Assembly: GCF_016908525.1 (NCBI RefSeq)
Contig: NZ_JAFBEB010000006.1
Coordinates: 124,001-188,000 of the forward strand
Origin: Brevibacillus fulvus
GTDB taxonomy: Bacteria; Bacillota; Bacilli; Brevibacillales; Brevibacillaceae
DNA: 64,000 nt
Direction of reading: 5' to 3'
This document shows, one piece after another, positions 43,213-52,745 of the stretch (positions within the stretch are counted from its first letter, which is position 1; every line of letters starts with the position of its first letter). Under the pieces are notes generated by a model, which had not been told where the DNA came from, ran no database searches, and saw nothing but the letters and a program-made list of their open reading frames with translations. The position numbers were made by a program, and so were the translations under genes.

Positions 43213-44442
43213 CTAATGTTGATCATAACGTGAATGCAGTTGAAACTGTTGATGCAGTGAGCGAACAGCCTTGACCATATCCGCTTCATGAACCAAAACC
43301 CAGATGGTCGTGTGCGAATCTGCCGATTGCAAGATTTGAATATCTTGTGTCGTTAATGCTTCCACGATTTGCGCCATGACCCCGGGAACACCGGCGATGC
43401 CTGCCCCAATGACCGATACCTTGGCACAATTGCTCAACACTTCCGGTTGATACCCCATATCGGCCAAAATATGGGAAGCCTTGTCAGCCATTTGATCGTG
43501 GACAGTATAGGCAACTCCCGACGGGTTTACATTAATAAAATCAACGCTGATTCTGTGCATCGCCATCGCCTTGAACACATGCAAATGGGTATCGTATTGT
43601 CCCTCTTTGGCCGTAACTTTAATTTGCGCGATATTGGGCACGTGCGCAATTCCCATAACCAGCCGATCATGGACTTCCCCGGCTTGATGAAAGCCGTGCG
43701 AATGGGTCACCAGCGTGCCGGGATCATCGGTAAACGTAGAGCGGACGCGGATCGGGATATTCCCTTGCATCGCCACTTCCACCGCGCGGGGATGGATCAC
43801 TTTGGCGCCCAAATGAGCCATATTGCAAATTTCCGTGTACGTCACAGTCGACAGCGGCTGAGCGTCTGTCACGATCCGCGGGTCCGCTGTCATAATTCCG
43901 TTCACATCGGTAAAGATATCGACCCATTCTGCTCCCAAAGCAACACCTAAAGCCGTTGCGGTCGTATCACTTCCGCCACGGCCCAGCGTGGTGATTTCCC
44001 AATCCTCCGTACGGCCTTGAAAGCCAGGGACAATGACGAGGTAACCGTTCTGAAGCTCCCGCATAATGCGCTGGGGCTCGATTTGCACAATTTGCGCATT
44101 GCCAAAATCATCGGTCGTAATGATATTGGCCTGGCCGCCGGTCAGTACTTTGGAACGAATCCCGCGAGCTTGCAGCATGCTGCTCATCACTGCGGCCGAA
44201 ATGATCTCTCCGGTATGCAGGAGCAGATCCGTCTCCCTTTCCGGAAGACGGTCTCCACCGGTGTCAAGCAACTGCAGCAGCGTATCGGTCGCATAAGGAT
44301 CGCCTTTTCGCCCCATCGCGGACACGACGACCACAAGCGCGAACCCTTCCGCAAGGGCTTTTTCTATATGATGAATCGCCTGTAAACGAGCTTTTTCGGT
44401 TGTCAAAGAGGAACCACCGAATTTTTGGACGAGAATTTTCAC
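43213..44442 (-). CDS. dapG: Aspartokinase (DapG type)
   Basis: 409 residues. Phosphorylates aspartate. Kinase motifs VQKFGGSSL at the start, TLGRGGSDTTATALG near 170 and FTDVNGIMTADPR; a C-terminal ACT pair (VTAKEGQYDTHLHVFKAMA, SVIGAGIAGVPGVMAQIVEA). Synteny with asd and dapA points to the diaminopimelate-regulated DapG isozyme of B. subtilis; the effector is inferred. Starts with GTG behind GAGAGA, 11 nt after asd. Confidence 0.93.
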   Translation of the reverse strand: MKILVQKFGGSSLTTEKARLQAIHHIEKALAEGFALVVVVSAMGRKGDPYATDTLLQLLDTGGDRLPERETDLLLHTGEIISAAVMSSMLQARGIRSKVLTGGQANIITTDDFGNAQIVQIEPQRIMRELQNGYLVIVPGFQGRTEDWEITTLGRGGSDTTATALGVALGAEWVDIFTDVNGIMTADPRIVTDAQPLSTVTYTEICNMAHLGAKVIHPRAVEVAMQGNIPIRVRSTFTDDPGTLVTHSHGFHQAGEVHDRLVMGIAHVPNIAQIKVTAKEGQYDTHLHVFKAMAMHRISVDFINVNPSGVAYTVHDQMADKASHILADMGYQPEVLSNCAKVSVIGAGIAGVPGVMAQIVEALTTQDIQILQSADSHTTIWVLVHEADMVKAVRSLHQQFQLHSRYDQH

Positions 44443-44453
44443 AAGTCTCTCTC

Positions 44454-45494
44454 CTATTTCGCCGCTTTTATAAGTTCCTCAGCAATTTGAACAGAGTTCC
44501 AAGCCGCTCCTTTCAGCAGATTGTCAGAGACAATCCACAGATGGAGTCCGCGCGGATGGTCGAGGTCGCGTCGGACGCGGCCGACGAACACATCCAGCTT
44601 GCCCGCAGCGTCTGTCGCCAAAGGATACAGCTGTTCTGCAGGGGAGTCTGCCAGGATGACGCCTGGGGCATTTTGCAACAAGGCGTATACTTCCTCCAGC
44701 TCAAATTCTGATTTTAGTTCTACATAGACGGATTCACTGTGTCCATAGACAACCGGAATGCGTACACATGTAGCGGATACCAAAATATTTTCATCTTCCA
44801 TGATTTTCTTGGTCTCATTGATCATCTTCATTTCTTCATAGGTAAAACCGTTTTCGGTAAACACATCAATTTGCGGAATCGCATTAAAAGCGATTTGATG
44901 GTGAACAGGCAGCTTCCCAACCGGCAAAATATTTGCGACTGCTTCCTTGCCATCCAAAACATCGCGGGATTGCGTCAACAGCTCCTGGATTGCGGAAGCG
45001 CCTGCTCCAGAGACAGCTTGATAAGTCGAGACGATAATCCGCTCGATGCCAAAGCGATCATACAAGGGTTTCAAAGCGGCAACCATCTGAATCGTGGAAC
45101 AATTGGGGTTCGCGATAATTCCTTTATGTTGGAAGGCGGCATGCATGTTGACCTCCGGAACAACCAACGGAACTTCCGGGTCCATCCGGTAAGCGCTCGT
45201 ATTGTCGATCACAACCGCTCCATGGGATACCGCATGCGGCGCCAATTCCTTGCTGACCGCTCCCCCTGCACTGAACAAGGCAAAGTCAATGCCGGCGAAA
45301 CTTTCCGGTGTGGCTTCCTCGACCTCAATTTCCTGTCCTTTGAACATGATCTTTTTCCCGGCAGAACGGGCGGAAGCCAGCAATTTGAGTTGCTTGACCG
45401 GAAAATTCCGTTGCTCCAACAATGCGATCATTCTTTCTCCAACTGCTCCTGTTGCGCCTACGACGGCAACATTGTATTGCGTCTGGTTCGCCAT
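44454..45494 (-). CDS. asd: Aspartate-semialdehyde dehydrogenase
   Basis: 346 residues. NADPH-dependent reduction of aspartyl phosphate. Seen: nucleotide loop GATGAVGE (13-20), the active-site Cys132 in ANPNCSTIQM, and the QAVSGAGASAIQEL loop. AGGAGGAGAG precedes the ATG. Third gene of the dipicolinate/diaminopimelate cluster. Confidence 0.96.
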   Translation of the reverse strand: MANQTQYNVAVVGATGAVGERMIALLEQRNFPVKQLKLLASARSAGKKIMFKGQEIEVEEATPESFAGIDFALFSAGGAVSKELAPHAVSHGAVVIDNTSAYRMDPEVPLVVPEVNMHAAFQHKGIIANPNCSTIQMVAALKPLYDRFGIERIIVSTYQAVSGAGASAIQELLTQSRDVLDGKEAVANILPVGKLPVHHQIAFNAIPQIDVFTENGFTYEEMKMINETKKIMEDENILVSATCVRIPVVYGHSESVYVELKSEFELEEVYALLQNAPGVILADSPAEQLYPLATDAAGKLDVFVGRVRRDLDHPRGLHLWIVSDNLLKGAAWNSVQIAEELIKAAK

Positions 45495-45529
45495 CTTTTA
45501 CTCTCCTCCTATGACATCCACTTAAATTT

Positions 45530-46126
45530 TTACAATTTCATTCGTTCGATCAACATCGGTTGCAATTGTTTGCCGTCCAACGCCGCTTCGCATGTTTCTT
45601 TGAGCAAATTCATATCGGCTACTAACGAATTCGGTTTTTTGAACGGATCATCCTGCCCAAACGGAACAAAATAGATGTTTTTTGCTGCCAGCAATTTGGC
45701 AATATTGGCTGCATTCAGTCCAAGGCCGTCATTGGTGGAAATCGCCAGGACCACTGGGCGAAGATTGCGCATCGTCGCTTTTGCCGCCATCAACACCGGG
45801 CTGTCCGTAATTGCGTTGGCCAGCCGACTGGTGGAACTGCCCGTACAAGGCGCGATCACCATCACATCGAGCAGTTTGGATGGTCCGAGCGGTTCCGCTT
45901 CGGGAATCGAGGATATAATGTGTTCTCCCGTAATCTCGCGAAGTTGCTGCTGCCATTCTTCAGATGTACCAAAACGCGTGTCAGTAGTCAATATCGTATT
46001 TGTAACGATGGGGATCACCCGCGCCCCCGCATCAACCAGCCGTTTGATCTGCGGCATCGTTTCCGCAAACGTGCAATGTGAACCCGTCAGTCCAAACCCG
46101 ATCGTTTTTCCTTGCAAGTCGCTCAT
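45530..46126 (-). CDS. dpaB: Dipicolinate synthase subunit B
   Basis: 198 residues with a flavoprotein-like (decarboxylase/DFP) fold: GFGLTGSHCTFAE at the start, VIAPCTGSSTSRLANAITDSP with the conserved Cys, and STNDGLGLNAANIAKLL. With DpaA it makes dipicolinic acid from the DapA product in the mother cell during sporulation. The first four bases overlap dpaA (ATGA). Confidence 0.94.
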   Translation of the reverse strand: MSDLQGKTIGFGLTGSHCTFAETMPQIKRLVDAGARVIPIVTNTILTTDTRFGTSEEWQQQLREITGEHIISSIPEAEPLGPSKLLDVMVIAPCTGSSTSRLANAITDSPVLMAAKATMRNLRPVVLAISTNDGLGLNAANIAKLLAAKNIYFVPFGQDDPFKKPNSLVADMNLLKETCEAALDGKQLQPMLIERMKL

Positions 46127-47022
46127 GTTGTCTCCTCCCGTTTTTTGGAATGCTCGGAAATTAGACGAGACAACGTATTCGCGATAATCCGCCCAGCGGT
46201 TTTCGGGGCGACCATGCCAGGAAGTGAAGGCGTCAACAGCGCTTTGATGCCTCGTCGTTCAGCATAACGAAAATCTGTACCGCCTGGTTTCGATGCCAAG
46301 TCGATGATCAGGGTAGACTGCGGCATCTGGGCGATCACCTCAGCGGTCAAGATCAACTGAGGTACCGTATTAAACACAACATCGGCATTACTGACGTGTA
46401 ATTTCAACTCAGCGGTATGAAACGGCGTAATCCCCATCTCATAAATGCGAGCAATTTGTTCCGGGTGGTTGGCCCCTACACGGACGCGGGCTCCCAGTGC
46501 GTGGAGACTTCGAGCCAAAGACATTCCGACACGTCCAAAGCCCAATACCAAAATATTGGCACCGTGGATCGTAATATCTGTGTTCTGAATCGCCATCATC
46601 AATGCGCCTTCCACAGTAGGAATGGAATTGTAGATGGCGACATCGTCCCGCTCCAACAGTTCGACAAGCGTAATTTGATGTTTGCTCAGCAGCTTTTGCA
46701 AGTACGGTTTCGCCATTCCGGTATAGACGACGCAATGCTTCGGAAGGCTGGCCGCGTGTTCATCCGTCAGCTGCAGCGTTTTGGAGCAGAAAATGCTATC
46801 AACTACCCCGTTGTCATCAGAACCAACGATCGGCAGGATCAGAACATCAACGTCTTTCAACACGTCGCATGATAAAGGTCGTCTGGTTGCCCCTGTGTAG
46901 ATGCTTTCCAGGTTGTCAAAACCGATCAGGGTAACCGTCGCGTCCAATTGGATGCATTTTTTGATCACTTCCAACTGCCGCGCGTCACCCCCAATAAAGG
47001 CAACATGTATTCCCGTTAGCAT
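46123..47022 (-). CDS. dpaA: Dipicolinate synthase subunit A
   Basis: 299 residues. NAD(P)-binding Rossmann subunit: FIGGDARQLEVIKK at the N-terminus, a second Rossmann loop ILVLGFGRVGMSLARSL near 155-171, and LTPSLPGMVAPKTAGRIIA at the end. It is the oxidoreductase half of dipicolinate synthase (SpoVFA). AAAGGGG precedes the ATG. First gene of the cluster; a sigma-K-like promoter is proposed just upstream, in keeping with late mother-cell expression of B. subtilis spoVF. Confidence 0.94.
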   Translation of the reverse strand: MLTGIHVAFIGGDARQLEVIKKCIQLDATVTLIGFDNLESIYTGATRRPLSCDVLKDVDVLILPIVGSDDNGVVDSIFCSKTLQLTDEHAASLPKHCVVYTGMAKPYLQKLLSKHQITLVELLERDDVAIYNSIPTVEGALMMAIQNTDITIHGANILVLGFGRVGMSLARSLHALGARVRVGANHPEQIARIYEMGITPFHTAELKLHVSNADVVFNTVPQLILTAEVIAQMPQSTLIIDLASKPGGTDFRYAERRGIKALLTPSLPGMVAPKTAGRIIANTLSRLISEHSKKREETT

Positions 47023-47047
47023 GCTGTGTTCCCCTTTCCAAACATTT

Positions 47048-47076
47048 TACTGCATGAAGCAAGAAACGCAAAGGTT
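47048..47076 (-). promoter_or_regulatory. Possible sigma-K promoter of dpaA
   Basis: Minus strand AACC, 16 nt, CATGCAGTA, one base off the sigma-K -10 pattern CATAnnnTA. An overlapping TTGCGT-16-TAAAAT could instead be a sigma-A site, though it would leave almost no leader. Confidence 0.35.
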
Positions 47077-47154
47077 TTTAGGTAAATGAATAATTGGTGA
47101 AATTCGGTACGTCTATCCTATTCTATTCCTGCCCTTTGCGTTCGGTTACAGCCG

Positions 47155-47415
47155 TTATTTGGGCGAGGGATTCGCCTGCTCCTGCCGGAGTTGGACGATC
47201 ACCATCTCCGGGCCAATTTTGACGATAGAACTCCAGGGGATCACGATCTCTTCCCGGCGCTTGCCAAAAGACAGCAATCCTCCGGCTGCCAGAATGATCG
47301 ATCTGATCTCCCCGGTCTCCGGATGGATCTCCAGATCGGCATTGCCGATCATTCCCATCTTCTCTCCGTGATCCAACGCGATGATTTCTTTGTTCCCCAG
47401 CTCACTAAACCGCAT
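47155..47415 (-). CDS. ymxH: YlmC/YmxH-family PRC-barrel protein
   Basis: 86 residues (B. subtilis YmxH 85). One PRC-barrel domain: ELGNKEIIALDHGEKMGMI, ADLEIHPETGEI and IPWSSIVKIGPEMVIV. Sporulation-associated family of unknown action. ATG 47415 is preceded by GGGAGG; a longer upstream frame runs back into mlpA and is not used. Lies between mlpA and dpaA. Confidence 0.88.
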   Translation of the reverse strand: MRFSELGNKEIIALDHGEKMGMIGNADLEIHPETGEIRSIILAAGGLLSFGKRREEIVIPWSSIVKIGPEMVIVQLRQEQANPSPK

Positions 47416-47469
47416 ACAGTGGATCCCTCCCGTTTCCGAAACGTTGTCCCGGTTTGCTATCATATACGC

Positions 47470-47496
47470 AAAAAAATCCGGGCTATGCCGGATTTT
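47470..47496 (-). terminator. Intrinsic terminator of mlpA
   Basis: Minus strand AAAATCCGG-CATAGC-CCGGATTTT then TT; 4 nt past the stop. Confidence 0.85.
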
Positions 47497-47500
47497 CCGT

Positions 47501-48757
47501 TTACGAGAGCAAGATATCGGAGCGCACGTTGGCCGGGAAGCTGTCGAGCGGACTGACCATGGCCAGCGCCATTTTGGAAGCAAACAGTTGTTTGGCTACC
47601 TGTTGAACCGATTCAAATGTAACTTGATCGATTTTGGCAATAATTTCATCCAGACTCAGATGATAGCCCAGCAGCAGCTCATTTTTGCCGAGCCTGCTCA
47701 TGCGGCTGTTGGTGCTTTCCAGGCTGAGCATCAAACTTCCTTTCAGCTGCTCTTTGCCTTTATGCAGCTCGCGGTCGGTAATCCCTTTGTCCATCACTTG
47801 ATGCAACACATTGGTTATAATGTCAAAAACCTCTCCGACCTGTTCCGGTGCGGTTCCCGTATAGATCGTAAATGTCCCCGATTCCCGATAAGAAGAGTGA
47901 TAGGAATAGACGGAATAAGCTAATCCTCGTTCTTCGCGAATTTCTTGGAACAAGCGTGAGCTCATGCTGCCGCCGAGAATATTGTTCAATAAAATCAGCG
48001 AATAAATTTGCTCATGTCCTACCCGAAAGCCTGGCAGTGACAAGCACAGATGCGCCTGCTCCGTCGCTTTATGCTGAACGATCGAATTGGCTGCAAACGC
48101 CGGCGCCGGTATGGACGCCTCTTGCCCGGTTCGGGAAAAAGCGGAAAAACGACGCTTGATCTCTTCAATCAGCGCGGAATCAAAATTTCCCGCGACGCTG
48201 ACGACCGTATTGCTGGGCAAGTAACGTTGATCAATGTATGTAAGCAAATCTTCACGCCGCAGGCTGCGCAGCACATCCTCGGTGCCCAAAATCGTATACC
48301 CAAGCGGGTGATCGGCATAACTGGCCCGGGCAATCAAGTCGTGCACCAGATCATCCGGCGTGTCCTCATACATGTTGATCTCTTCGATGACGACATTTTT
48401 CTCTTTCTCCAGCTCTCCCGGCTCGAACATGGAAGCGAAGTACATATCGGCCAGGACATCCAGCGCGATCGGCGTATGCTGGTCGAGGACGCGGGCGTAG
48501 TAACAAGTATACTCTTTGGAAGTAAAGGCGTTGACATGGCCGCCTATCTCATCAAAAGCTTCGGCGATTTCCTTAGCCGAACGGGATGTCGTTCCTTTAA
48601 AAAACATATGTTCAAGGAAGTGTGAGATTCCGTTATTGCTCTCCTGTTCAAATTTGGAACCTGTGCCTACCCAGATTCCCAACGCAACCGAACGAACCGA
48701 CGGGATCTTCTCTGTTACAATCCGCAGTCCATTCTCACATGTATATCGTTCAATCAC
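47501..48757 (-). CDS. mlpA: M16 zinc peptidase MlpA (YmxG)
   Basis: 418 residues. Processing-peptidase-like protease with zinc motif H46-F-L-E49-H50 in NNGISHFLEHMFFKGT, the supporting KNVVIEEINMYEDTPDD glutamates and the C-terminal RGLAYSVYSYHSSY. In B. subtilis it is known to affect aprE expression. Starts with GTG 48757 (family N-terminus IERYTCENG), behind AAAGGAGG; six further upstream codons are not used. Confidence 0.92.
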   Translation of the reverse strand: MIERYTCENGLRIVTEKIPSVRSVALGIWVGTGSKFEQESNNGISHFLEHMFFKGTTSRSAKEIAEAFDEIGGHVNAFTSKEYTCYYARVLDQHTPIALDVLADMYFASMFEPGELEKEKNVVIEEINMYEDTPDDLVHDLIARASYADHPLGYTILGTEDVLRSLRREDLLTYIDQRYLPSNTVVSVAGNFDSALIEEIKRRFSAFSRTGQEASIPAPAFAANSIVQHKATEQAHLCLSLPGFRVGHEQIYSLILLNNILGGSMSSRLFQEIREERGLAYSVYSYHSSYRESGTFTIYTGTAPEQVGEVFDIITNVLHQVMDKGITDRELHKGKEQLKGSLMLSLESTNSRMSRLGKNELLLGYHLSLDEIIAKIDQVTFESVQQVAKQLFASKMALAMVSPLDSFPANVRSDILLS

Positions 48758-48843
48758 AAAAATCCTCCTTTGCACTGGCGATTACTGCATGGTGTTCTGA
48801 GTTGTGACTGCATGTTCTGCCAAACTTTGGACTGAACAGATTA

Positions 48844-48872
48844 ACTATAACAAAATTCCCCTGTCCTCACAA
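48844..48872 (-). promoter_or_regulatory. Sigma-A promoter of mlpA
   Basis: TTGTGA, 17 nt, TATAGT on the minus strand; leader about 80 nt, containing CATGCAGT twice. Confidence 0.55.
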
Positions 48873-48893
48873 CACACGTCAGCACTTGGCTAT

Positions 48894-49871
48894 TTACGGC
48901 GTATCCAACCGTTGGCTGGAGATCACCTGGCTGACCGTCGTTGGGACCAAGCCTTTCTGCTTGGCGGACAAGATCATTTGTTCCAGTCCTTGCATCGAAA
49001 CTTCGGTCGGATGCATCAAAATCAGCGACCCTTTTCCCAGCCCTTTGTTGACGCGGTTCAGCATCGTTTGCAAAGGAGGTTTTCGCCAGTCGACAGTGTC
49101 CGCTGTCCAGAGGATTGTTTTCAGATGAAATTGCTGTGCAGCGATTGCGACGACCCGTTCATTGAAATCACCTGACGGCGGGGCAAACAAGTTCGGCGTG
49201 ATCCCGGTCACTTGCTGAATGATCTGTTGCGTCTTGCCGATCTCTTGCCGGATCATCTCCGGGCTCAGTCGGCTCATATTCGGATGGGAATACGCATGAT
49301 TGCCGATCTCATGCCCTCGCTGCACGATTTTTTTCGCCAGTTCCGGATGCCGTTTCACCCAAGAACCATCAAGGAAAAAAGTGGTCTTGACTTGATGCTT
49401 ATCCAGTGTATCTAAAATCGACTCGAGATATTCGTTTCCCCAGGCCACGTTGACCATGAAGCTGACGGCCGGCTTTTGCGGATTTCCCCGATAAATTGGC
49501 TGTGCGCCCAGCTGTTCCAAGGTGATCTGCGGGTTCACTTGCCGATAGACCAACTGCTCCGGCGACGCTTTTCCGCTTCGCTGCATTTTGTCTAAGGAAG
49601 CTTCAATGTCCACCTCTCGGCCGTTATAACCCGGTATGGCTTTCCAAACGCGGTCAAGCCGCGCATTGATCGGCGGCTCAGTCCGTTCTTTGGCCCATGC
49701 TTTTATCTGCTGCCGCAATTCTTCATCATCGTTTAATTGGAGATCGGCATGGACTGCCTCTCGCTTGGCACCGGCAATATATTGATTGACCGGCCGGGAA
49801 TTGACGACAAACAAGAGCAGAATCATCCAACCGACCATGACAACCGCCAACCTGATCCACTGCTTTTTCAT
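48894..49871 (-). CDS. ylxY: YlxY-type polysaccharide deacetylase homologue, probably inactive
   Basis: 325 residues. N-terminal membrane anchor (about 5-22), then a NodB-like domain. The HxxxH metal pair is kept in GHEIGNHAYSHPNMSRL, and the later PPSGDFNERV motif is present, but the first catalytic motif (normally TFDDGP) reads SFMVNVAWGNEY, lacking both aspartates. This is a hallmark of the YlxY line, so carbohydrate deacetylation is doubtful. ATG 49871 follows GGGGGG; a longer frame without support extends 30 codons upstream. Confidence 0.85.
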   Translation of the reverse strand: MKKQWIRLAVVMVGWMILLLFVVNSRPVNQYIAGAKREAVHADLQLNDDEELRQQIKAWAKERTEPPINARLDRVWKAIPGYNGREVDIEASLDKMQRSGKASPEQLVYRQVNPQITLEQLGAQPIYRGNPQKPAVSFMVNVAWGNEYLESILDTLDKHQVKTTFFLDGSWVKRHPELAKKIVQRGHEIGNHAYSHPNMSRLSPEMIRQEIGKTQQIIQQVTGITPNLFAPPSGDFNERVVAIAAQQFHLKTILWTADTVDWRKPPLQTMLNRVNKGLGKGSLILMHPTEVSMQGLEQMILSAKQKGLVPTTVSQVISSQRLDTP

Positions 49872-49882
49872 CTGTGACGCCC

Positions 49883-49958
49883 CCCACAACTTCTGACACT
49901 TGGGATAACCCCTCTTTGTCCAATTTATGTCCGCTTTTTTCGGCTTAGAAGTTGTGGG
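49883..49958. repeat. 12-nt perfect inverted repeat between pnp and ylxY
   Basis: CCCACAACTTCT (49883-49894) and AGAAGTTGTGGG (49947-49958), 52 nt apart. In RNA the ylxY ribosome-binding region (GGGGGG) borders the second arm, so the stem could affect ylxY translation or be an RNase processing site. Confidence 0.5.
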
Positions 49959-50052
49959 CAAAAGAAAAAAGCTTGCGTGACACGAAGTGATCTTCGAGTG
50001 ACGAAGCCTTTGGGTTTTGCCAATGTCCGAACAACCGGACGTTTGCCTTTGA

Positions 50053-52173
50053 TTATTCGGTTCGTTGCGCTGCCTCCTGCGCTGCTTTTTGTTCTTTCAG
50101 CACCGCTTTGTGCGACAGATTGACACGACCTTGTTCATCGATTTCTGTGACTTTGACCAAAATCTTGTCGCCAATTTTTACGACATCTTCCGTTTTGGCC
50201 ACGCGCTCTTCGGCCAGTTGCGAAATGTGGCACAGCCCTTCTTTGCCGGCGAAAATTTCAATAAATGCCCCATATTTTTCAATGCGTTTTACCGTACCAA
50301 GGTAAGTTTGTCCAACCGCAACTTCGCGAACAAGATCTTCGATGATTTGTTTCGCGCGGTTATTGGCACTTTGATCCACCGAAGAGATAAAAATGCGGCC
50401 ATCTTGCTCAATATCAATTTTCACGCCGGTCTCTTCGATAATCTTGTTGATGATCCGGCCTTGCGGTCCAATCACATCGCGGATTTTGTCCGGATTGATC
50501 GTCATCGTGGTGATTTTCGGCGCATATGGAGAAAGTTGTTCACGCGGCGCTTGGATCGTCTCCATCATCTTGTTCAAGATAAACAGCCGGCCTTCCCGCG
50601 CTTGTGCCAATGCTTGCTCCAAAATCTCCCGGTTAATCCCGGCAATTTTGATATCCATTTGGATCGCCGTGACACCTTCTGCCGTACCGGCAACTTTAAA
50701 GTCCATGTCGCCCAGATGGTCTTCCATCCCTTGGATATCGGTGAGAATGGAGAAGTGGTCGCCGTCTTTAATCAAGCCCATCGCCACACCGGCAACCGGC
50801 GCTTTGATCGGCACACCAGCATCCATCAAAGCGAGCACGCTGGCGCAAATCGAAGCCTGGGAGGTAGAACCGTTTGATTCGATTACTTCCGACACCAGAC
50901 GAATCGTGTACGGGAATTCGGTTTCGCTTGGGATAATCGGTTCAATCGCCCGCTCACCCAATGCGCCGTGCCCGATCTCACGTCGGCCTGGAGGACGGAG
51001 CGGACGCGCTTCCCCGACGCTGTACGGCGGGAAGTTGTAATGGTGCATGAACCGTTTCGATTCTTCCAGTCCCAATCCGTCGAGAATTTGCACATCGCCG
51101 AGCGCTCCCAATGTACAAACGCTCAGCGCTTGTGTTTGTCCGCGGGTAAACAAGCCCGATCCATGCGTGCGCGGCAAGATGGAAATTTCCGAGGAGATCG
51201 GACGAATTTCGTTCAAGGCCCGCCCGTCCGGACGAATTTTCTCATGGGTAATCAAGCGGCGAACTTCTTCCTTGACAATATTGTAGAGAACTTCGGAAAT
51301 GGTCGCTTCCTCTTCCGGATAAATCTCGGCAAAATGCGCTTTCGTTTCCTGATTGATTGCCTCGATTGCATCTGCGCGCGCTTGTTTTTCCTCGATGCGG
51401 ATCGCTTCGCGCAAACGGGCGTCGGCATACTCGCGAACAGCCTGATCAATTTCCGGATTTACTTCATGCAGAACCACTTCCATTTTCGGTTTCCCGATTT
51501 CCGCCACGATTTGGTTTTGGAAATCAACCAATTGCTGGATGACACTGTGTCCATACATAATCGCTTCCAGCATGACTTCTTCCGGCACCTGATTGGCTCC
51601 GGCTTCCACCATGTTGATCGCATCGCGGGTACCGGCAACCACGAGATGAATGTCGCTCTTTTCCATTTGCGCCACGGTCGGATTGATCACCAGTTGGCCA
51701 TCGATGCGGCCGACGATCACTCCGGCAATCGGTCCGTTAAACGGAATTTCCGAGTAAGACAGAGCGGCCGACGTTCCGATCATCGCGGCGATTTCCGGGG
51801 AACAGTCTTGATCCACGGAAAGAACGGTATTGACGACTTGCACTTCGTTGCGGAAACCGTCAGGGAAGAGCGGACGGATCGGACGGTCAATCAGACGGCT
51901 GGCCAAAATCGCCTTTTCGCTGGGACGTCCTTCCCGTTTGATAAACCCGCCCGGAATTTTCCCAACGGCATACAGACGCTCTTCATAGTTCACCGTCAAC
52001 GGAAAGAAATCCAGCGGTTTCGGTTCTTTTGAAACGGTTACAGCAGAAAGAATAGCGGTTTCACCATATCGAACGAGCACCGATCCTTGCGCCTGTTTGG
52101 CCATTTTGCCAAATTCCAGGGTCAATTTGCGGCCTGCCAGATCGAAATCAAACGTACGAAATTGTTGCTCCAT
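50053..52173 (-). CDS. pnp: Polynucleotide phosphorylase
   Basis: 706 residues. 3'-5' phosphorolytic exoribonuclease. Two RNase PH domains ([21 protein letters not shown] in the first; [18 protein letters not shown] and [17 protein letters not shown] in the second), a KH domain ([20 protein letters not shown]) and a C-terminal S1 domain ([20 protein letters not shown]). ATG 52173 has AAGGAGG 12 nt upstream; the longer frame lacks a site. Follows rpsO after a strong terminator. The stretch 49959-50052 after its stop holds only weak hairpins and a T-rich run. Confidence 0.97.
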   Translation of the reverse strand: MEQQFRTFDFDLAGRKLTLEFGKMAKQAQGSVLVRYGETAILSAVTVSKEPKPLDFFPLTVNYEERLYAVGKIPGGFIKREGRPSEKAILASRLIDRPIRPLFPDGFRNEVQVVNTVLSVDQDCSPEIAAMIGTSAALSYSEIPFNGPIAGVIVGRIDGQLVINPTVAQMEKSDIHLVVAGTRDAINMVEAGANQVPEEVMLEAIMYGHSVIQQLVDFQNQIVAEIGKPKMEVVLHEVNPEIDQAVREYADARLREAIRIEEKQARADAIEAINQETKAHFAEIYPEEEATISEVLYNIVKEEVRRLITHEKIRPDGRALNEIRPISSEISILPRTHGSGLFTRGQTQALSVCTLGALGDVQILDGLGLEESKRFMHHYNFPPYSVGEARPLRPPGRREIGHGALGERAIEPIIPSETEFPYTIRLVSEVIESNGSTSQASICASVLALMDAGVPIKAPVAGVAMGLIKDGDHFSILTDIQGMEDHLGDMDFKVAGTAEGVTAIQMDIKIAGINREILEQALAQAREGRLFILNKMMETIQAPREQLSPYAPKITTMTINPDKIRDVIGPQGRIINKIIEETGVKIDIEQDGRIFISSVDQSANNRAKQIIEDLVREVAVGQTYLGTVKRIEKYGAFIEIFAGKEGLCHISQLAEERVAKTEDVVKIGDKILVKVTEIDEQGRVNLSHKAVLKEQKAAQEAAQRTE

Positions 52174-52307
52174 GTTGCTAGCAGTCCTCCTTGCATGTTT
52201 CAGTATGTATATTAATACCAATCTTTTTCTACCTGTATGTATTATTTCCTGCCTCGCTGCAAATTAAATAGCAAAAAGCAAGAAAGATGGCAGCAAATTA
52301 GGCAATA

Positions 52308-52334
52308 GAAAAAGCGGGAATGTCCCGCTTTTTT
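52308..52334 (-). terminator. Terminator between rpsO and pnp
   Basis: Stem AAAAAGCGGGA/TCCCGCTTTTT with three-base loop, T-runs on both strands, 12 nt past the rpsO stop. Confidence 0.9.
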
Positions 52335-52346
52335 CTAAACTGCTCA

Positions 52347-52616
52347 TTAACGACGGAGACCAAGACGGTCTACAAGCGTACGATAACGGGCAACATCTGT
52401 TTCCTTCAGGTAGTTTAACAGGTTACGGCGTTGACCTACCATTTTCAACAGACCACGACGGCTGTGATGGTCTTTTTTGTGTGTACGCAGATGCTCGTTC
52501 AAGTTGTTAATGTTTTCGGTCAAGATAGCAATTTGAACCTCTGGAGAACCGGTGTCATTTTCATGTGTACGGTACTCTTGGATCAATTGGTTTTTACGTT
52601 CTTGTGTAAGTGCCAT
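52347..52616 (-). CDS. rpsO: 30S ribosomal protein uS15
   Basis: 89 residues, starting [19 protein letters not shown] and ending RLGLRR, with the 16S-binding [17 protein letters not shown] block. Two adjacent ATGs (52616, 52619) follow GGAGG; the second matches the family N-terminus. Its own promoter lies just inside the end of the ribF spacer. The 90-nt leader may bind S15 itself. Confidence 0.97.
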   Translation of the reverse strand: MALTQERKNQLIQEYRTHENDTGSPEVQIAILTENINNLNEHLRTHKKDHHSRRGLLKMVGQRRNLLNYLKETDVARYRTLVDRLGLRR

Positions 52617-52710
52617 CATGACTCACCTCCTTTTCCAATATCCCCATCAGCCGAGTCTGCCGCCGGTGAGCATCGTGCAGCCAAGCTGTGGTTTTGAAAT
52701 AACAAAATGA

Positions 52711-52739
52711 ATTATAGCATAGACTTATAGGAAAAGCAA
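52711..52739 (-). promoter_or_regulatory. Sigma-A promoter and leader of rpsO
   Basis: TTGCTT, 17 nt, TATAAT on the minus strand; start near 52704. The leader down to the GGAGG has several GC-rich complementary segments (CAGCTTGGCTG, CCGGCGGCAG), in the place where other Bacilli carry an S15 autoregulatory RNA; the fold was not computed. Confidence 0.6.
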
Positions 52740-52745
52740 AATAAA

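Noticed and set aside
50968-52032. 354-codon plus-strand open frame over pnp
   Set aside because: Antisense shadow without initiation signals.
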